A stretch of DNA of 48,894 bases. Source: an uncultured Collinsella sp. Lineage in GTDB: Bacteria > Actinomycetota > Coriobacteriia > Coriobacteriales > Coriobacteriaceae. Below the pieces are notes generated by a model. That model was not told the origin of the DNA and did no database searches. It worked only from the letters and a program-made list of their open reading frames with translations. The position numbers were made by a program, and so were the translations under genes. Below are positions 31,506 through 40,144 of this stretch, in pieces (the first letter of the stretch is position 1; the number at the start of each line of letters is the position of its first letter). The stretch spans positions 1-48,894 of the forward strand of contig UQIK01000019.1 in NCBI GenBank assembly GCA_900541125.1, written 5' to 3'.

Positions 31506-32233
31506 TGGCGCCCGTATGCGCCGTGGTCGTTGCTGGCGGCAGCGGCCAGCGCTTTGGAAATCCCGGCGGCAAGCAGCTCGTTAACGTGGCGGGCCGTCCG
31601 CTCATGAGCTGGTCCATCCGTGCGTTCGATCGTAGCGACAAGGTCGGCCACATTGTGGTGGTGTGTCCTGCCGAGCGCCGTGCCGAGATGCGCCGCCTGG
31701 CCATCGACCCGTTTGACTATGACACGCCCATCAGCTTTGCCGATGCCGGCGATACCCGTCAGGATTCCACCCGTGCCGGCGTGCATGCGGTTCCGGCGGG
31801 CTTTGAATACGTCGCCATTCACGATGGCGCTCGTCCGCTCATTACGACCGAGGCCATCGACCACGCTATCGACGTGCTCGTGAGCGACCGCTCGCTCGAC
31901 GGTGTCGTGTGCGGCCAGCCCGCGATCGACACGCTCAAGATCGTCGATGGCGACAATATCGTCGAGACGCCGCCGCGTGAGCTTTATTGGGCTGCACAGA
32001 CGCCGCAGATCTTTAGTGTCGACGCCATGAAGCGCGCCCATGCCGCGGCGATTGCCGAGGGCTTTATCGGTACCGACGATTCATCGCTGGTCGAGCGCAT
32101 GGGTGGGCGCGTCCGCTGCGTCCAGAGCCCGCGCGATAACCTTAAGGTGACGGTGCCCGAGGACCTGCGTCCCGTAACCGCGATTCTGCTTGGCCGCATG
32201 GCCGAGGGAGAGGACCTTCCCCATGTTCAGTAA
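31505..32233 (+). CDS. ispD: 2-C-methyl-D-erythritol 4-phosphate cytidylyltransferase
   Basis: MEP-pathway enzyme forming CDP-ME. The 242-residue protein has the N-terminal nucleotide motif VVAGGSGQRFG with GGKQ, the AIHDGARPLI segment, and a TDDSSLVE signature toward the C terminus. ATG shares a base with the disA stop codon. The ispF start lies 11 bp inside its 3' end. Confidence 0.94.
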   Translation: MAPVCAVVVAGGSGQRFGNPGGKQLVNVAGRPLMSWSIRAFDRSDKVGHIVVVCPAERRAEMRRLAIDPFDYDTPISFADAGDTRQDSTRAGVHAVPAGFEYVAIHDGARPLITTEAIDHAIDVLVSDRSLDGVVCGQPAIDTLKIVDGDNIVETPPRELYWAAQTPQIFSVDAMKRAHAAAIAEGFIGTDDSSLVERMGGRVRCVQSPRDNLKVTVPEDLRPVTAILLGRMAEGEDLPHVQ

Positions 32234-32717
32234 CCTGCGCATTGGCCATGGCTACGACGTTCACCGTCTGGTGGAGGGGCGTCGATGTATCATCGGCGGT
32301 GTCGATATTCCCTACGAGCGTGGCCTGCTGGGCCACTCGGATGCCGATGTGCTCGCGCACGCCTTGGCCGACGCCATTCTGGGCGCCTGCCGCGGGGGAG
32401 ACATCGGCAAGCTATTCCCCGACACCGATCCCGCCTACGAGGGTGCCGATTCGATGGTGCTGCTCGCTCGCGTGATGGGCTATGCGCGCGAGCTGGGCTT
32501 CGAGTTTGTCGATGCCGATTGCACCATTGCCTGTCAGCAACCCAAGATCACCCCGCACCGCGATGCCATGCGCGCCAACCTTGCCCATGTCCTGGGCGTT
32601 GACGTCGAAAACGTGGGCGTCGCCGCCACTACGACCGAAAAGCTCGGTTGGGAAGGCCAGGGCGAGGGAATCGGCGCCTGGGCCGTCTGCCTGCTACAGA
32701 AAACCGTTAAGGAGTAA
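32223..32717 (+). CDS. ispF: 2-C-methyl-D-erythritol 2,4-cyclodiphosphate synthase
   Basis: Cyclises CDP-ME 2-phosphate in the MEP pathway. At 164 residues it is the standard length. Zinc ligands are in GYDVHRL (Asp12, His14) and HSDADVLAHAL (His near 46), with TTTEKLGW, the family hallmark, near the C terminus. GGGAGAGGA precedes the ATG at 32223. It is coupled to ispD upstream, and cysS follows after 3 bp. Confidence 0.94.
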   Translation: MFSNLRIGHGYDVHRLVEGRRCIIGGVDIPYERGLLGHSDADVLAHALADAILGACRGGDIGKLFPDTDPAYEGADSMVLLARVMGYARELGFEFVDADCTIACQQPKITPHRDAMRANLAHVLGVDVENVGVAATTTEKLGWEGQGEGIGAWAVCLLQKTVKE

Positions 32718-32720
32718 CGA

Positions 32721-34187
32721 ATGCGTATCTACAACAGCGCTACCCATAAAAAGGAAGAGTTCCAGCCCATCGAGTCCGGCAAGGTCCGCATGTACGTGTG
32801 CGGCCCCACGGTCTACGACAACATCCACATCGGCAACGCCCGCACGTTCATCAGCTTTGACGTGATTCGACGCTGGCTCATCGCGAGCGGCTACGAGGTC
32901 ACGTTCGCCCAGAACCTCACCGATGTCGACGATAAGATTATCAAGCGCGCCAACGAGCAGGGCCGAACGGCCGCCGAGGTCGCGACGGAGTTCTCTGACA
33001 AGTTCATCGGCGTCATGCGCGCCGCCAACGTGCTCGATCCCGATGTTCGCCCCCGCGCCACCAAGGAGATCGGCCCCATGATCGCCATGATCAAGACGCT
33101 CATCGAGCAGGGCCACGCCTACGCCGCCGATAACGGCGATGTGTACTTTGCCGTGCGCAGCGATCTCAACTATGGTCAGGTCTCGGGCCGCAACATCGAC
33201 GACCTTATGGTTGGCGCGCGCATCGAGGAGAACGAGGACAAGAACGACCCGCTCGACTTTGCCCTGTGGAAGGCCGCTAAGCCCGGCGAGCCCAGCTGGC
33301 CGAGCCCCTGGGGCGAGGGCCGTCCCGGTTGGCACACCGAGTGCGCCGCCATGGTGCATCGCTACCTTGGCACTCCGATCGACATCCACGGCGGTGGCTC
33401 CGACCTTGCCTTCCCGCATCACGAGAACGAGTGCGCCCAGGCCACCTGCGCCTGGCACCAGGGCTTCTCCAACACTTGGATGCACACGGGCATGCTGCTG
33501 GTAGACGGCGAGAAGATGTCCAAGTCGCTCGGCAACTTCTTTACGCTGGCCGAGGTGCTCGAGCAGCACTCCGCTGCCGCCCTGCGTCTGCTGATGCTGC
33601 AGACGAGCTATCGCTCGCCGCTCGACTTCTCCTGGGAGCGCCTGGAGGGTGCCGAGAACTCGCTCACGCGTATCGCCGGTACGGTCGAGAACCTGCGCTG
33701 GGCCGCGAACCATGCGACGGCCGATGCCGATGAGGCAGCATCTGAGGCGTTTGCCGCCAAGGCCGCCGAGACCCGTGCCACCTTTAAGGAGTGCATGGAC
33801 GACGACTTTAACACCGCTGGTGCTATGGGTGCCGTCTTTGGCTTTGTGACCGAGTGCAACCAGTACCTGGAGCAGGCGGGCGACGCTGCCGACAAGGCCG
33901 CCGCGCTTGCCGCCGCCGACACGCTGGCCGAGCTGCTCGATACGCTTGGCGTTGAGCTCCCCGAGCCCAAGGTCGAGCTGCCGCTGGGTCTGCTGGGCGT
34001 TGCCGCCGGTTTGGTCGCCTATACGGGTGACGACGTGGACGAGGCCGCTGCCAAGATTCTCGAGGCCCGCGCCGAGGCCCGCGCCGCCAAGAACTGGGAT
34101 CTGGCCGACGCCATCCGCGACCAGCTCAAGGACCTTGGCCTGACGATTGAGGATACTGCCGCCGGCACTCGTATTAAGACTCTCTAG
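32721..34187 (+). CDS. cysS: Cysteine--tRNA ligase
   Basis: Class I synthetase charging tRNA-Cys. The 488-residue protein has the zinc/Cys-binding Cys27 in CGPTVYDN, HIGNA at 36-40, WHTECAAM, and KMSKS at 265-269, followed by an Ala-rich helical C-terminal region. AAGGAG precedes the ATG. The ispDF-cysS-rlmB order is common among Gram-positive bacteria. The 144 bp after it hold no clear gene. Confidence 0.95.
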   Translation: MRIYNSATHKKEEFQPIESGKVRMYVCGPTVYDNIHIGNARTFISFDVIRRWLIASGYEVTFAQNLTDVDDKIIKRANEQGRTAAEVATEFSDKFIGVMRAANVLDPDVRPRATKEIGPMIAMIKTLIEQGHAYAADNGDVYFAVRSDLNYGQVSGRNIDDLMVGARIEENEDKNDPLDFALWKAAKPGEPSWPSPWGEGRPGWHTECAAMVHRYLGTPIDIHGGGSDLAFPHHENECAQATCAWHQGFSNTWMHTGMLLVDGEKMSKSLGNFFTLAEVLEQHSAAALRLLMLQTSYRSPLDFSWERLEGAENSLTRIAGTVENLRWAANHATADADEAASEAFAAKAAETRATFKECMDDDFNTAGAMGAVFGFVTECNQYLEQAGDAADKAAALAAADTLAELLDTLGVELPEPKVELPLGLLGVAAGLVAYTGDDVDEAAAKILEARAEARAAKNWDLADAIRDQLKDLGLTIEDTAAGTRIKTL

Positions 34188-34331
34188 TTATTTGTCGACC
34201 GTTCGAGGTGCGGCAGATTGCCTTGAAAGAGGAGGGCATAGACCTGGTGGTCATGCCTGACGATTGAAAGGCAAGGTGCCGTGGCTCGGACGGTCGATTC
34301 TTGTTCGTTATCTATTTAAGGAGGCCGCTTT

Positions 34332-35252
34332 ATGGCCGACAATCGCAAGCGTGCACCGCGTGGAGGCAAGCAGACTGCTTCTGGCTCGCGTCCGATTCGC
34401 CGCAACGACCGCGCTGCCGCTCCCAAGGGCCAGCGCGAGCGCTCCCAAGCCCAGGCTGCGCGTCCGCAGCGCGATCGCAACCGCGACAATGTTCAGGTCC
34501 CCAAGGGCGAGTTTATCGAAGGTCGTCGTGCTGCCGCCGAGGCCCTGCGCACCGGTTTTCCTGTCAAGTGCGCGCTCATCGCCGAGGGCGGGGAGCGCGA
34601 TGCCGCCTTGTCGCGCCTGGTCGACGACCTCAACGCCGCGGGCGTCCGCATTAAGTATGTGCCGCGCGCGCAGCTCGATGCGCTGTCGAGCCATGGCGCT
34701 CACCAGGGCATTGCGCTCGAGGTTGGCAACTTCCCCTATGCCGATGTTGCCGATATCCTCGACCGTGCGGGCGACGGTCCGGCGCTCGTCGTCGTGCTCG
34801 ACCATGTGACCGACGACGGCAACTTTGGCGCCATCGTGCGCTCCGCCGAGGTCGTGGGCGCGGCGGGCGTCATCATTGCCAACAAGCGCGCCGCCGGTGT
34901 GACCGTCGGCAGCTATAAGACTTCTGCCGGCGCCGTCATGCACCTGCCCATCGCGCAGGTTCCCAACATTGCCCGTGCGCTCGATGACCTCAAGGCCGCC
35001 GGCTTTTGGGTGGGTGGCGCTTCCGAGCACGCCGAGGGCAGCTGCTGGGATGCTCCCTTCGAGGGCCGCGTGGCGCTCGTCATGGGCTCCGAGGGCGACG
35101 GCATCTCGCGACTGGTGCTCGAGAAATGCGACTTCTTGACCAAGCTTCCCCAGCGCGGCATGACCGAGAGTCTCAACGTTGCCCAGGCGACCACCGCGCT
35201 GTGCTTTGAGTGGCTGCGCCGCAATGCCGGCGAGCTCATGGGGGAGGAGTAG
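34332..35252 (+). CDS. rlmB: 23S rRNA (guanosine-2'-O-)-methyltransferase RlmB
   Basis: SpoU-type knotted methyltransferase modifying 23S rRNA (G2251 in E. coli numbering). The 306-residue protein has a basic, disordered N-terminal tail of about 55 residues, a substrate-binding domain (EGRRAAAEAL), and the three SpoU motifs: NFGAIVRSAEVVGA, LVMGSEGDGISRLV, and GMTESLNVAQATT. AAGGAGG precedes the ATG. yacP-like follows 3 bp later. Confidence 0.93.
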   Translation: MADNRKRAPRGGKQTASGSRPIRRNDRAAAPKGQRERSQAQAARPQRDRNRDNVQVPKGEFIEGRRAAAEALRTGFPVKCALIAEGGERDAALSRLVDDLNAAGVRIKYVPRAQLDALSSHGAHQGIALEVGNFPYADVADILDRAGDGPALVVVLDHVTDDGNFGAIVRSAEVVGAAGVIIANKRAAGVTVGSYKTSAGAVMHLPIAQVPNIARALDDLKAAGFWVGGASEHAEGSCWDAPFEGRVALVMGSEGDGISRLVLEKCDFLTKLPQRGMTESLNVAQATTALCFEWLRRNAGELMGEE

Positions 35253-35255
35253 CGC

Positions 35256-35933
35256 ATGTCCAAGAAGAACCGCGCCAAGTCCAAGGCCAAGCGCTTTGGC
35301 GAGGGCTCGGCCAAGCCGATTGTTTCGGCCGCGACCTATGGCGTGGGCGGCAATGCGTTTGCGCAGGCCATCGCCGATCCGGTCTCGACGGTGCACTCCA
35401 ATAAGCCCGAGCTGCTGGTGGTCGACGGTTACAACGTGATTCACTGCACGCCGCGCTACGAAAAGCTCGTCTACGACCATTCCGACGATCCGTATTCCAG
35501 CGACGTCCACGATATGGCGCGCACTGCACTCATCAACGACGTGGCGGCGTTTGCCCAGGGCCGCTACGAGGCTGTGATTGTGTTTGACGGCGCGGGCAAT
35601 ATCTCCAGCGAGCGCCCCAACCTGCCGGCCCGCGGCGTGCGTATCGAGTTCTCGCCGACGGGCGTCTCTGCCGATACCGTGGTACAGAAGCTCTGCATCG
35701 AGGCGCGCGAGGAAGGCCGCGCGTGCTCCGTGGTGTCGAGCGACGGCACGATCCAGGCCGTCGTCATGGGCAAGGGTGTTACGCGCATCTCGAGCCGCAT
35801 GCTGGTGGACGAGATCAAACAGATCGACAACGACGTGCACGAGGCCGAGGAAGCCCCGCAAATCAAGATGACTCTGGGCAGTCGCCTGAGCCCCGATGCC
35901 CTGGCCAAGCTCAAGGCCCTTCGCGGGAGGTAG
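35256..35933 (+). CDS. YacP-like NYN-domain ribonuclease
   Basis: A 225-residue NYN/PIN-like protein similar to B. subtilis YacP (Rae1), a ribosome-associated endoribonuclease. The nuclease fold shows as LLVVDGYNVIH near residue 52 (catalytic Asp), IVFDGAG, and VVSSDGTIQ. A lysine-rich N-terminal tail precedes the fold, unlike shorter YacP proteins, and may bind RNA. GGAGGAG precedes the ATG. Its position after cysS-rlmB matches YacP in Firmicutes. It converges with the next gene. Confidence 0.85.
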   Translation: MSKKNRAKSKAKRFGEGSAKPIVSAATYGVGGNAFAQAIADPVSTVHSNKPELLVVDGYNVIHCTPRYEKLVYDHSDDPYSSDVHDMARTALINDVAAFAQGRYEAVIVFDGAGNISSERPNLPARGVRIEFSPTGVSADTVVQKLCIEAREEGRACSVVSSDGTIQAVVMGKGVTRISSRMLVDEIKQIDNDVHEAEEAPQIKMTLGSRLSPDALAKLKALRGR

Positions 35934-35960
35934 GTGAGCTGACGGCGCGACGCTGTCTCG

Positions 35961-37301
35961 CTAACTCCATTCAGCGATGTCGATCATTCTACGGAGGCGC
36001 CATGTAAGCGCCTCTTTTAGATATGGCAGCCTTGCCGCGAGCGCGTCGTTTCTGGACAGAATCTCGATTGCCTCGTCAACGAAGCCTTCGAGTTTGTCGC
36101 CGTCAAACCAGCTCATGTCCTCGACGAGCAACATTTGTTTGGCGGGGCTTGAATGAAATTGCGCACTGGTAAAACTGTGCTCTCCCGCCCTAAGCTCCTC
36201 TAGTGATATGTTGCACCAGAGTGATGAGCCCGAATCGAAGATGGGGGCTGGTCTGCAGACCAGTGAGTTGACGTTTCGCACGAGGCCGAAGTTGCGCCAA
36301 TGACGATCGTAGTTGGCAATGATGTCATCGCATACGATCATGCGGCCAAGGGCGTCTTTTATATCTGTCGCTCCAAGCTCCTCGCAGTTTGCTACATACC
36401 GTTCGTAATCGGTTAGTCGCTCGTCTGCATTTGCATGCTGGTTTACATAGAACGCAGGGACATATTCTTCTTCGTCAGTTAAGAAGACACTGCATGTGCT
36501 CAAGGCGGAAGTGCCCGCGCCTTCGAGCGAATAGGGTACATAATCGTAAGTGTTCAGGATGCGACGGTGAAGTGCAGTCGCCACCATCTCGTTATAGGGT
36601 TCCTGGTTTAGATGCGCTCCTGCTTTATGCAGAATTCGACGCCCGCCCTCGCATGTCCAGTACTTTTGAAGATTGCCGTCCGACGTGTTATCGGGCTTTG
36701 CGGCAGCCGCTTTTCCCTCTGGGGCAAAGGGCGCAATGGACAGTGAGACGTCATCAAAGGCGTTATTGAAGAAGTTAATGTCCTCCCAGGCGAGACCGGA
36801 ACTTTGGGGCCTTATCCAATACTGGTCGGATAAGGAGAGGCCAAGATTTCGCTGTACGAGTTCATCGGGAACATCGACTGCGGCTTCTGCAAGCAGGGAG
36901 GCTAGCCCAATGCGTGCGAGCGGGATACCGCGGCCGCGCCACCAAGTGCGGAAAGAGTCGAGCGATACGGGGCTATTAGGGCCAAATACCCCAATAGGGG
37001 CGTGGGCGTAATCGACGTCGGCACCGATGTGGGTGAAGTCTTTTCGCGATGTGTTGTAGACCAGCTGAGCGACTTCATACGTGCGGTTCATGAGGGTGAA
37101 CGCGATCTCGCTCTTACCGTAGCCGCGGCGGGGACGTCCCCCCGTTTTGGTCACGGAGCGGAGTCGCGTGTCGACGCTGTCTTTGTCGATGAGCCATACG
37201 CCAGAAGCCTTGCGGGCCTCAAGTGCTCCGTTTTTTATGAGCTCCTGCACCCTGCGCGGAGTGATGCCGAGTAGCTCGGCGGCTTCCTTGGTGGTAAGCA
37301 T
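35961..37301 (-). CDS. HTH-HipA-like kinase fusion protein
   Basis: A 446-residue protein joining an excisionase/MerR-type HTH (residues 1-50, MLTTKEAAELLGITPRRVQELI) to a C-terminal domain resembling HipA kinases. The latter has a loop DGNLQKYW (208-215), EPYNEM (234-239), the catalytic-loop look-alike ANYDRHWRNFG (329-339) and PIFDSGSSL (353-361). The HipA N-terminal subdomain is not obvious; the central 60-200 stretch is of unknown fold. It would be a one-gene autoregulated toxin or kinase (inference). The ribosome site is weak, since a perfect 28-bp inverted repeat ends 5 nt before the ATG. Somewhat AT-richer than its neighbours. Confidence 0.75.
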   Translation of the reverse strand: MLTTKEAAELLGITPRRVQELIKNGALEARKASGVWLIDKDSVDTRLRSVTKTGGRPRRGYGKSEIAFTLMNRTYEVAQLVYNTSRKDFTHIGADVDYAHAPIGVFGPNSPVSLDSFRTWWRGRGIPLARIGLASLLAEAAVDVPDELVQRNLGLSLSDQYWIRPQSSGLAWEDINFFNNAFDDVSLSIAPFAPEGKAAAAKPDNTSDGNLQKYWTCEGGRRILHKAGAHLNQEPYNEMVATALHRRILNTYDYVPYSLEGAGTSALSTCSVFLTDEEEYVPAFYVNQHANADERLTDYERYVANCEELGATDIKDALGRMIVCDDIIANYDRHWRNFGLVRNVNSLVCRPAPIFDSGSSLWCNISLEELRAGEHSFTSAQFHSSPAKQMLLVEDMSWFDGDKLEGFVDEAIEILSRNDALAARLPYLKEALTWRLRRMIDIAEWS

Positions 37302-37305
37302 CGAG

Positions 37306-37377
37306 AAACCCTTCGTCAGAACGAATAGTTTTATCTATTCCATTGTAATTAAAACTATTCGTTCTGACGAAGGGTTT
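37306..37377 (-). promoter_or_regulatory. Perfect 28-bp inverted repeat upstream of the HTH-HipA gene
   Basis: Arms at 37306-37333 and 37350-37377 are exactly complementary over 28 bp, with a 16-bp AT-rich spacer. On the minus strand the spacer contains TACAAT, a good -10 box, so the arms flank the promoter core; the near arm would form the whole 5' leader. It may be a double operator, an mRNA hairpin, or both. Confidence 0.8.
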
Positions 37378-37465
37378 TAAGATTGAGGGCAAACCGGCAG
37401 AAATGAACGGGCCTGGTACCTGTTGTTGCTGGATTTTGCATATTTGTATGACGTCGTGCGGCCTG

Positions 37466-37494
37466 TTGCGCCTCGTCCGCAATTCCTTTATTCT
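37466..37494 (+). promoter_or_regulatory. Probable tRNA-Thr promoter
   Basis: TTGCGC at 37466-37471 and TATTCT at 37489-37494 with a 17-bp spacer lie 30 bp before the tRNA. Confidence 0.55.
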
Positions 37495-37524
37495 TAATTG
37501 GCTTCGCGCGAAAGCGCCAAGTGT

Positions 37525-37599
37525 GCCAGTGTGGCGCAACGGTAGCGCAACTGATTTGTAATCAGTGGGTTGCAGGTTCGATTCCTGTCACTGGCTCCA
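37525..37599 (+). tRNA. tRNA-Thr (anticodon TGT)
   Basis: A 75-nt cloverleaf with acceptor GCCAGTG paired to CACTGGC, encoded CCA (37597-37599), and anticodon loop TTTGTAA giving TGT. Confidence 0.95.
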
Positions 37600-37614
37600 T
37601 GAGTTTCCGCAGGT

Positions 37615-37634
37615 CAGAGGCGGTATAGCCTCTG
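37615..37634 (+). terminator. Hairpin after tRNA-Thr
   Basis: A perfect 7-bp stem (CAGAGGC with GCCTCTG) around 6 nt lies 15 nt after the tRNA and is followed by a pyrimidine-rich stretch. It is a weak terminator. Confidence 0.5.
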
Positions 37635-37648
37635 ATTCTGCCTTCTCG

Positions 37649-37678
37649 TGCAACAGCTCATGCAACAAACATGCAACA
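37649..37678. repeat. Three TGCAACA repeats
   Basis: TGCAACA occurs at 37649, 37661 and 37672, one helical turn apart, just downstream of tRNA-Thr. Such sites resemble integrase arm-binding sites, but no integrase gene is present. The rest of 37680-37990 is AT-rich with no gene I can support. Confidence 0.4.
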
Positions 37679-37998
37679 ATTAAATCGAAATTGTATTTGG
37701 ATGCGTTTTGTGACCGATAGTCATTGTCAACAAACGCGTGCAATGAAGCGGGAAAAGTCAAGCTTACAGTTGCTGTCTCCATTAGAGTTTTCGGGCTTTG
37801 TCTCTATAACTGGGATAGGGTGGAAAGTGACCAAGGCGCTGAGAGCTCCGATGCTGCTTCTCGAAAGACCGCGCACCGTGCACGGCTCTCTTTCCTGTAG
37901 CCCATGGGTATTACTATGGTTTAGATTTAATTTGGCGTGAGAGGTCAAGAGCGACAAGGATTTCCCGTCGTTTGTGAGCAAGCCGATCGAAAGGACTC

Positions 37999-39861
37999 AT
38001 GATGATTAATAGCGTAGAGGATCCAACGGTTGCCAATATTTTGTCGACCGATATGCTAAAAATCTATGACATTCCTCGTTACCAGCGCGAATATACTTGG
38101 AATCAGCGCGACTGGGCGAATCTCTATGACGATATCACCCAAAACGACGCCGGCTACTTTCTGGGCTCGTTTATTGTCGTGAACGGGACTGTGAATTCCA
38201 AGATGGATACCATTCACTATGAAGTTATCGATGGCCAGCAACGCCTGACGACGCTCAGCCTTCTCCTTGCCGCCCTCTATACTCGCATCATGGAGCATAA
38301 GGATTCTATCGATGACGACATGATGTTGGATGATATCCGACCCCTGCGCAATCGTCTGATCTTGAAATCTGACAAGTCAATGACGCGCGTTATTCCTCAG
38401 GTTCAGAATCATAACCTTGAGGATTACCGCTGGATCTTGAAGGAACATATCGGCCTAGATGCGGTTATGCAAAAGCCGAAGTTCCTTGGTCTGAGAAAGA
38501 TGTCTAAGGCATTCAACTACTTTTACGATCGACTGGGTGAGGACGTTGGAGGCAGGGACGGAATCGAGTGCGTTCGCTGCCTCCTTGATATCTGCAGGCT
38601 GGTGTGCTCGGCGGTCGTGGTCCAGATTACCGTCGATAGCCATGCTGACGCCTACACCTTGTTCGCGTCCCTTAACAACCGCGGTGTTCCCTTGAGCGCC
38701 GTCGACCTTATCAAAAACATGCTTCTCGGCAAGGTTGCCGGGGTGGATGACGGACAGCTCGACTATTACTTTGAACGCTGGCAGGAAGTGCTCCACAATC
38801 TCGGCGATGACTACAAGACGCAGGAGCGCTTCTTCCGCCAGAACTACGATGCCTTCCGCCGGGAGGTGAACAAGCCATTTATCGGCGAATCTGGCTCCCA
38901 ACTCCCCCTCGGTTCCGTTGCCACGCGTTCCAACCTTCTGAAAATCTACGAGAAGCGGATGGAAGCCGATGACGGCGCCCTTAAGGTGTTGGACGAGCTG
39001 ACGGAGAATTCCGCACTCTACTCGAAGATCATTGGACTCGATCAAGAGGGCCCGGATTCCGAGCTTTCGAATCAGCTTTTGGAGCTTTCGAGAGCCCAGG
39101 GCGTCGCATCTTACCTGATGCTGTTGCTCCTTTTCAAGAAGCAGAACCAGTTGGAGCTAAAAGATGAAACCCTCGCGCTTCTTGTTAAGCTTCTCGTTTG
39201 CTTCTTTGTCCGACGCAACCTCACCGATACGCCTCCCACACGTGACCTTGAGAGACTCTTCATCAGTATTTGCGAGAGCCTCGAAAGCGAGGGTCTCAAG
39301 GGCATTGCAGCCGCGGAGTACATCAAGAAGCGCCTCGTCGACGTGTCTGCCAGTGACGCTTCCTTCAAAGAACGTCTTGAGGGGCCGATTTACGACGTCA
39401 ATCCCGATATGACGCGCTACATCCTTACTGTTATTGCATCTCCGAGCGTCACGAAAGAGATGAAGCCACTTTGGGAACGATACGCCTCCGGAAACTACGT
39501 CTGGACAATTGAGCACATCTTCCCACAGGGCAAGAACATTCCAGATGAATGGGTGAAGATGGTTGCGGACGGCGACATGTCTAAGGCGATTGAGGTGCAG
39601 GAGAAGCAGGTCCACACGCTTGGAAATCTAACCATCACCGGGTATAACTCAAAGCTGAGCAACATGCCCTTTGTGACCAAGCGAGACCGCAAGGATGTCT
39701 ACGGGGCGAATGTCGGATACCGCAACGGGTTGAACCTGAACGACGAGTTGGTAAACACGGATACCTGGACCAGCGAGCAGATTCAGGAGCGCACAGACAA
39801 GCTCGTTGGACTCACTTTGAAAGCTTTTGACTTTGACGAGATTGAGTTCTATGAGCGCTAG
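37999..39861 (+). CDS. DUF262/DUF1524 protein (GmrSD-like defence nuclease)
   Basis: A 620-residue single-chain protein resembling GmrSD type IV restriction enzymes, which cleave modified phage DNA. The N-terminal DUF262 domain has IPRYQREYTW (25-34) and DGQQRLTTL (78-86), a ParB-like NTPase motif. The C-terminal DUF1524 domain has the HNH-like EHIFPQ (505-510), LGNLTITGYNSKLSN (from 541) and a final F-x-x-K; these catalytic motifs look intact. AAGGA at 37991-37995 favours the second ATG (38002) as the start; 37999 is also possible. It sits alone between two tRNA loci, with a repeat array directly downstream. Confidence 0.88.
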   Translation: MMINSVEDPTVANILSTDMLKIYDIPRYQREYTWNQRDWANLYDDITQNDAGYFLGSFIVVNGTVNSKMDTIHYEVIDGQQRLTTLSLLLAALYTRIMEHKDSIDDDMMLDDIRPLRNRLILKSDKSMTRVIPQVQNHNLEDYRWILKEHIGLDAVMQKPKFLGLRKMSKAFNYFYDRLGEDVGGRDGIECVRCLLDICRLVCSAVVVQITVDSHADAYTLFASLNNRGVPLSAVDLIKNMLLGKVAGVDDGQLDYYFERWQEVLHNLGDDYKTQERFFRQNYDAFRREVNKPFIGESGSQLPLGSVATRSNLLKIYEKRMEADDGALKVLDELTENSALYSKIIGLDQEGPDSELSNQLLELSRAQGVASYLMLLLLFKKQNQLELKDETLALLVKLLVCFFVRRNLTDTPPTRDLERLFISICESLESEGLKGIAAAEYIKKRLVDVSASDASFKERLEGPIYDVNPDMTRYILTVIASPSVTKEMKPLWERYASGNYVWTIEHIFPQGKNIPDEWVKMVADGDMSKAIEVQEKQVHTLGNLTITGYNSKLSNMPFVTKRDRKDVYGANVGYRNGLNLNDELVNTDTWTSEQIQERTDKLVGLTLKAFDFDEIEFYER

Positions 39862-39897
39862 CCAATATCTTGGGGACATTCAGCCCAAACGAGTCAA

Positions 39898-40112
39898 TCT
39901 CAATCCGTAACATCTAGACCGGTATTTCTCTTCAAGCTGTTACAGATTGAGATGCTAAAACGGGTTGGCGGGTAATATCTCGATCTGTAACACGAAGAGG
40001 CTGAAAACCGTTCTTACTGTTACAGAATGAGACTTAAGCTGGGGTCTCTGCGAAACATCTCGATCTGTAACAGATAGGGGAGAAAATGTTCTCTAAATGT
40101 TACAGATTGAGA
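39898..40112. repeat. Alternating-orientation repeat array, 40-bp period
   Basis: Six copies of a 15-bp repeat (consensus TCTCRATCTGTAACA) start at 39898, 39938, 39978, 40018, 40058 and 40098. Copies 1, 3 and 5 read forward and 2, 4 and 6 are inverted. All five spacers are exactly 25 bp and unlike one another. Repeats differ by at most three bases. Each neighbouring pair forms a 15-bp inverted repeat. It begins 36 bp after the DUF262 stop codon. It is not a standard CRISPR, whose repeats all point the same way. Confidence 0.9.
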
Positions 40113-40144
40113 CAAAGACGGGAACGAACCCAGCCGTTCACCTT

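Noticed and set aside
34210..34267. A 19-codon GTG frame between cysS and rlmB
   Set aside because: No convincing ribosome site and no resemblance to known small proteins; treated as intergenic.
37588..37782. A 64-codon minus-strand frame starting downstream of tRNA-Thr and ending in it
   Set aside because: No clear ribosome site, its end lies in the tRNA, and it covers the TGCAACA repeats. It might be an integrase remnant, but nothing specific supports that.
39898..40112. Classical CRISPR array
   Set aside because: Repeats are 15 bp and alternate in orientation, spacers are 25 bp, and no cas genes lie in the window.
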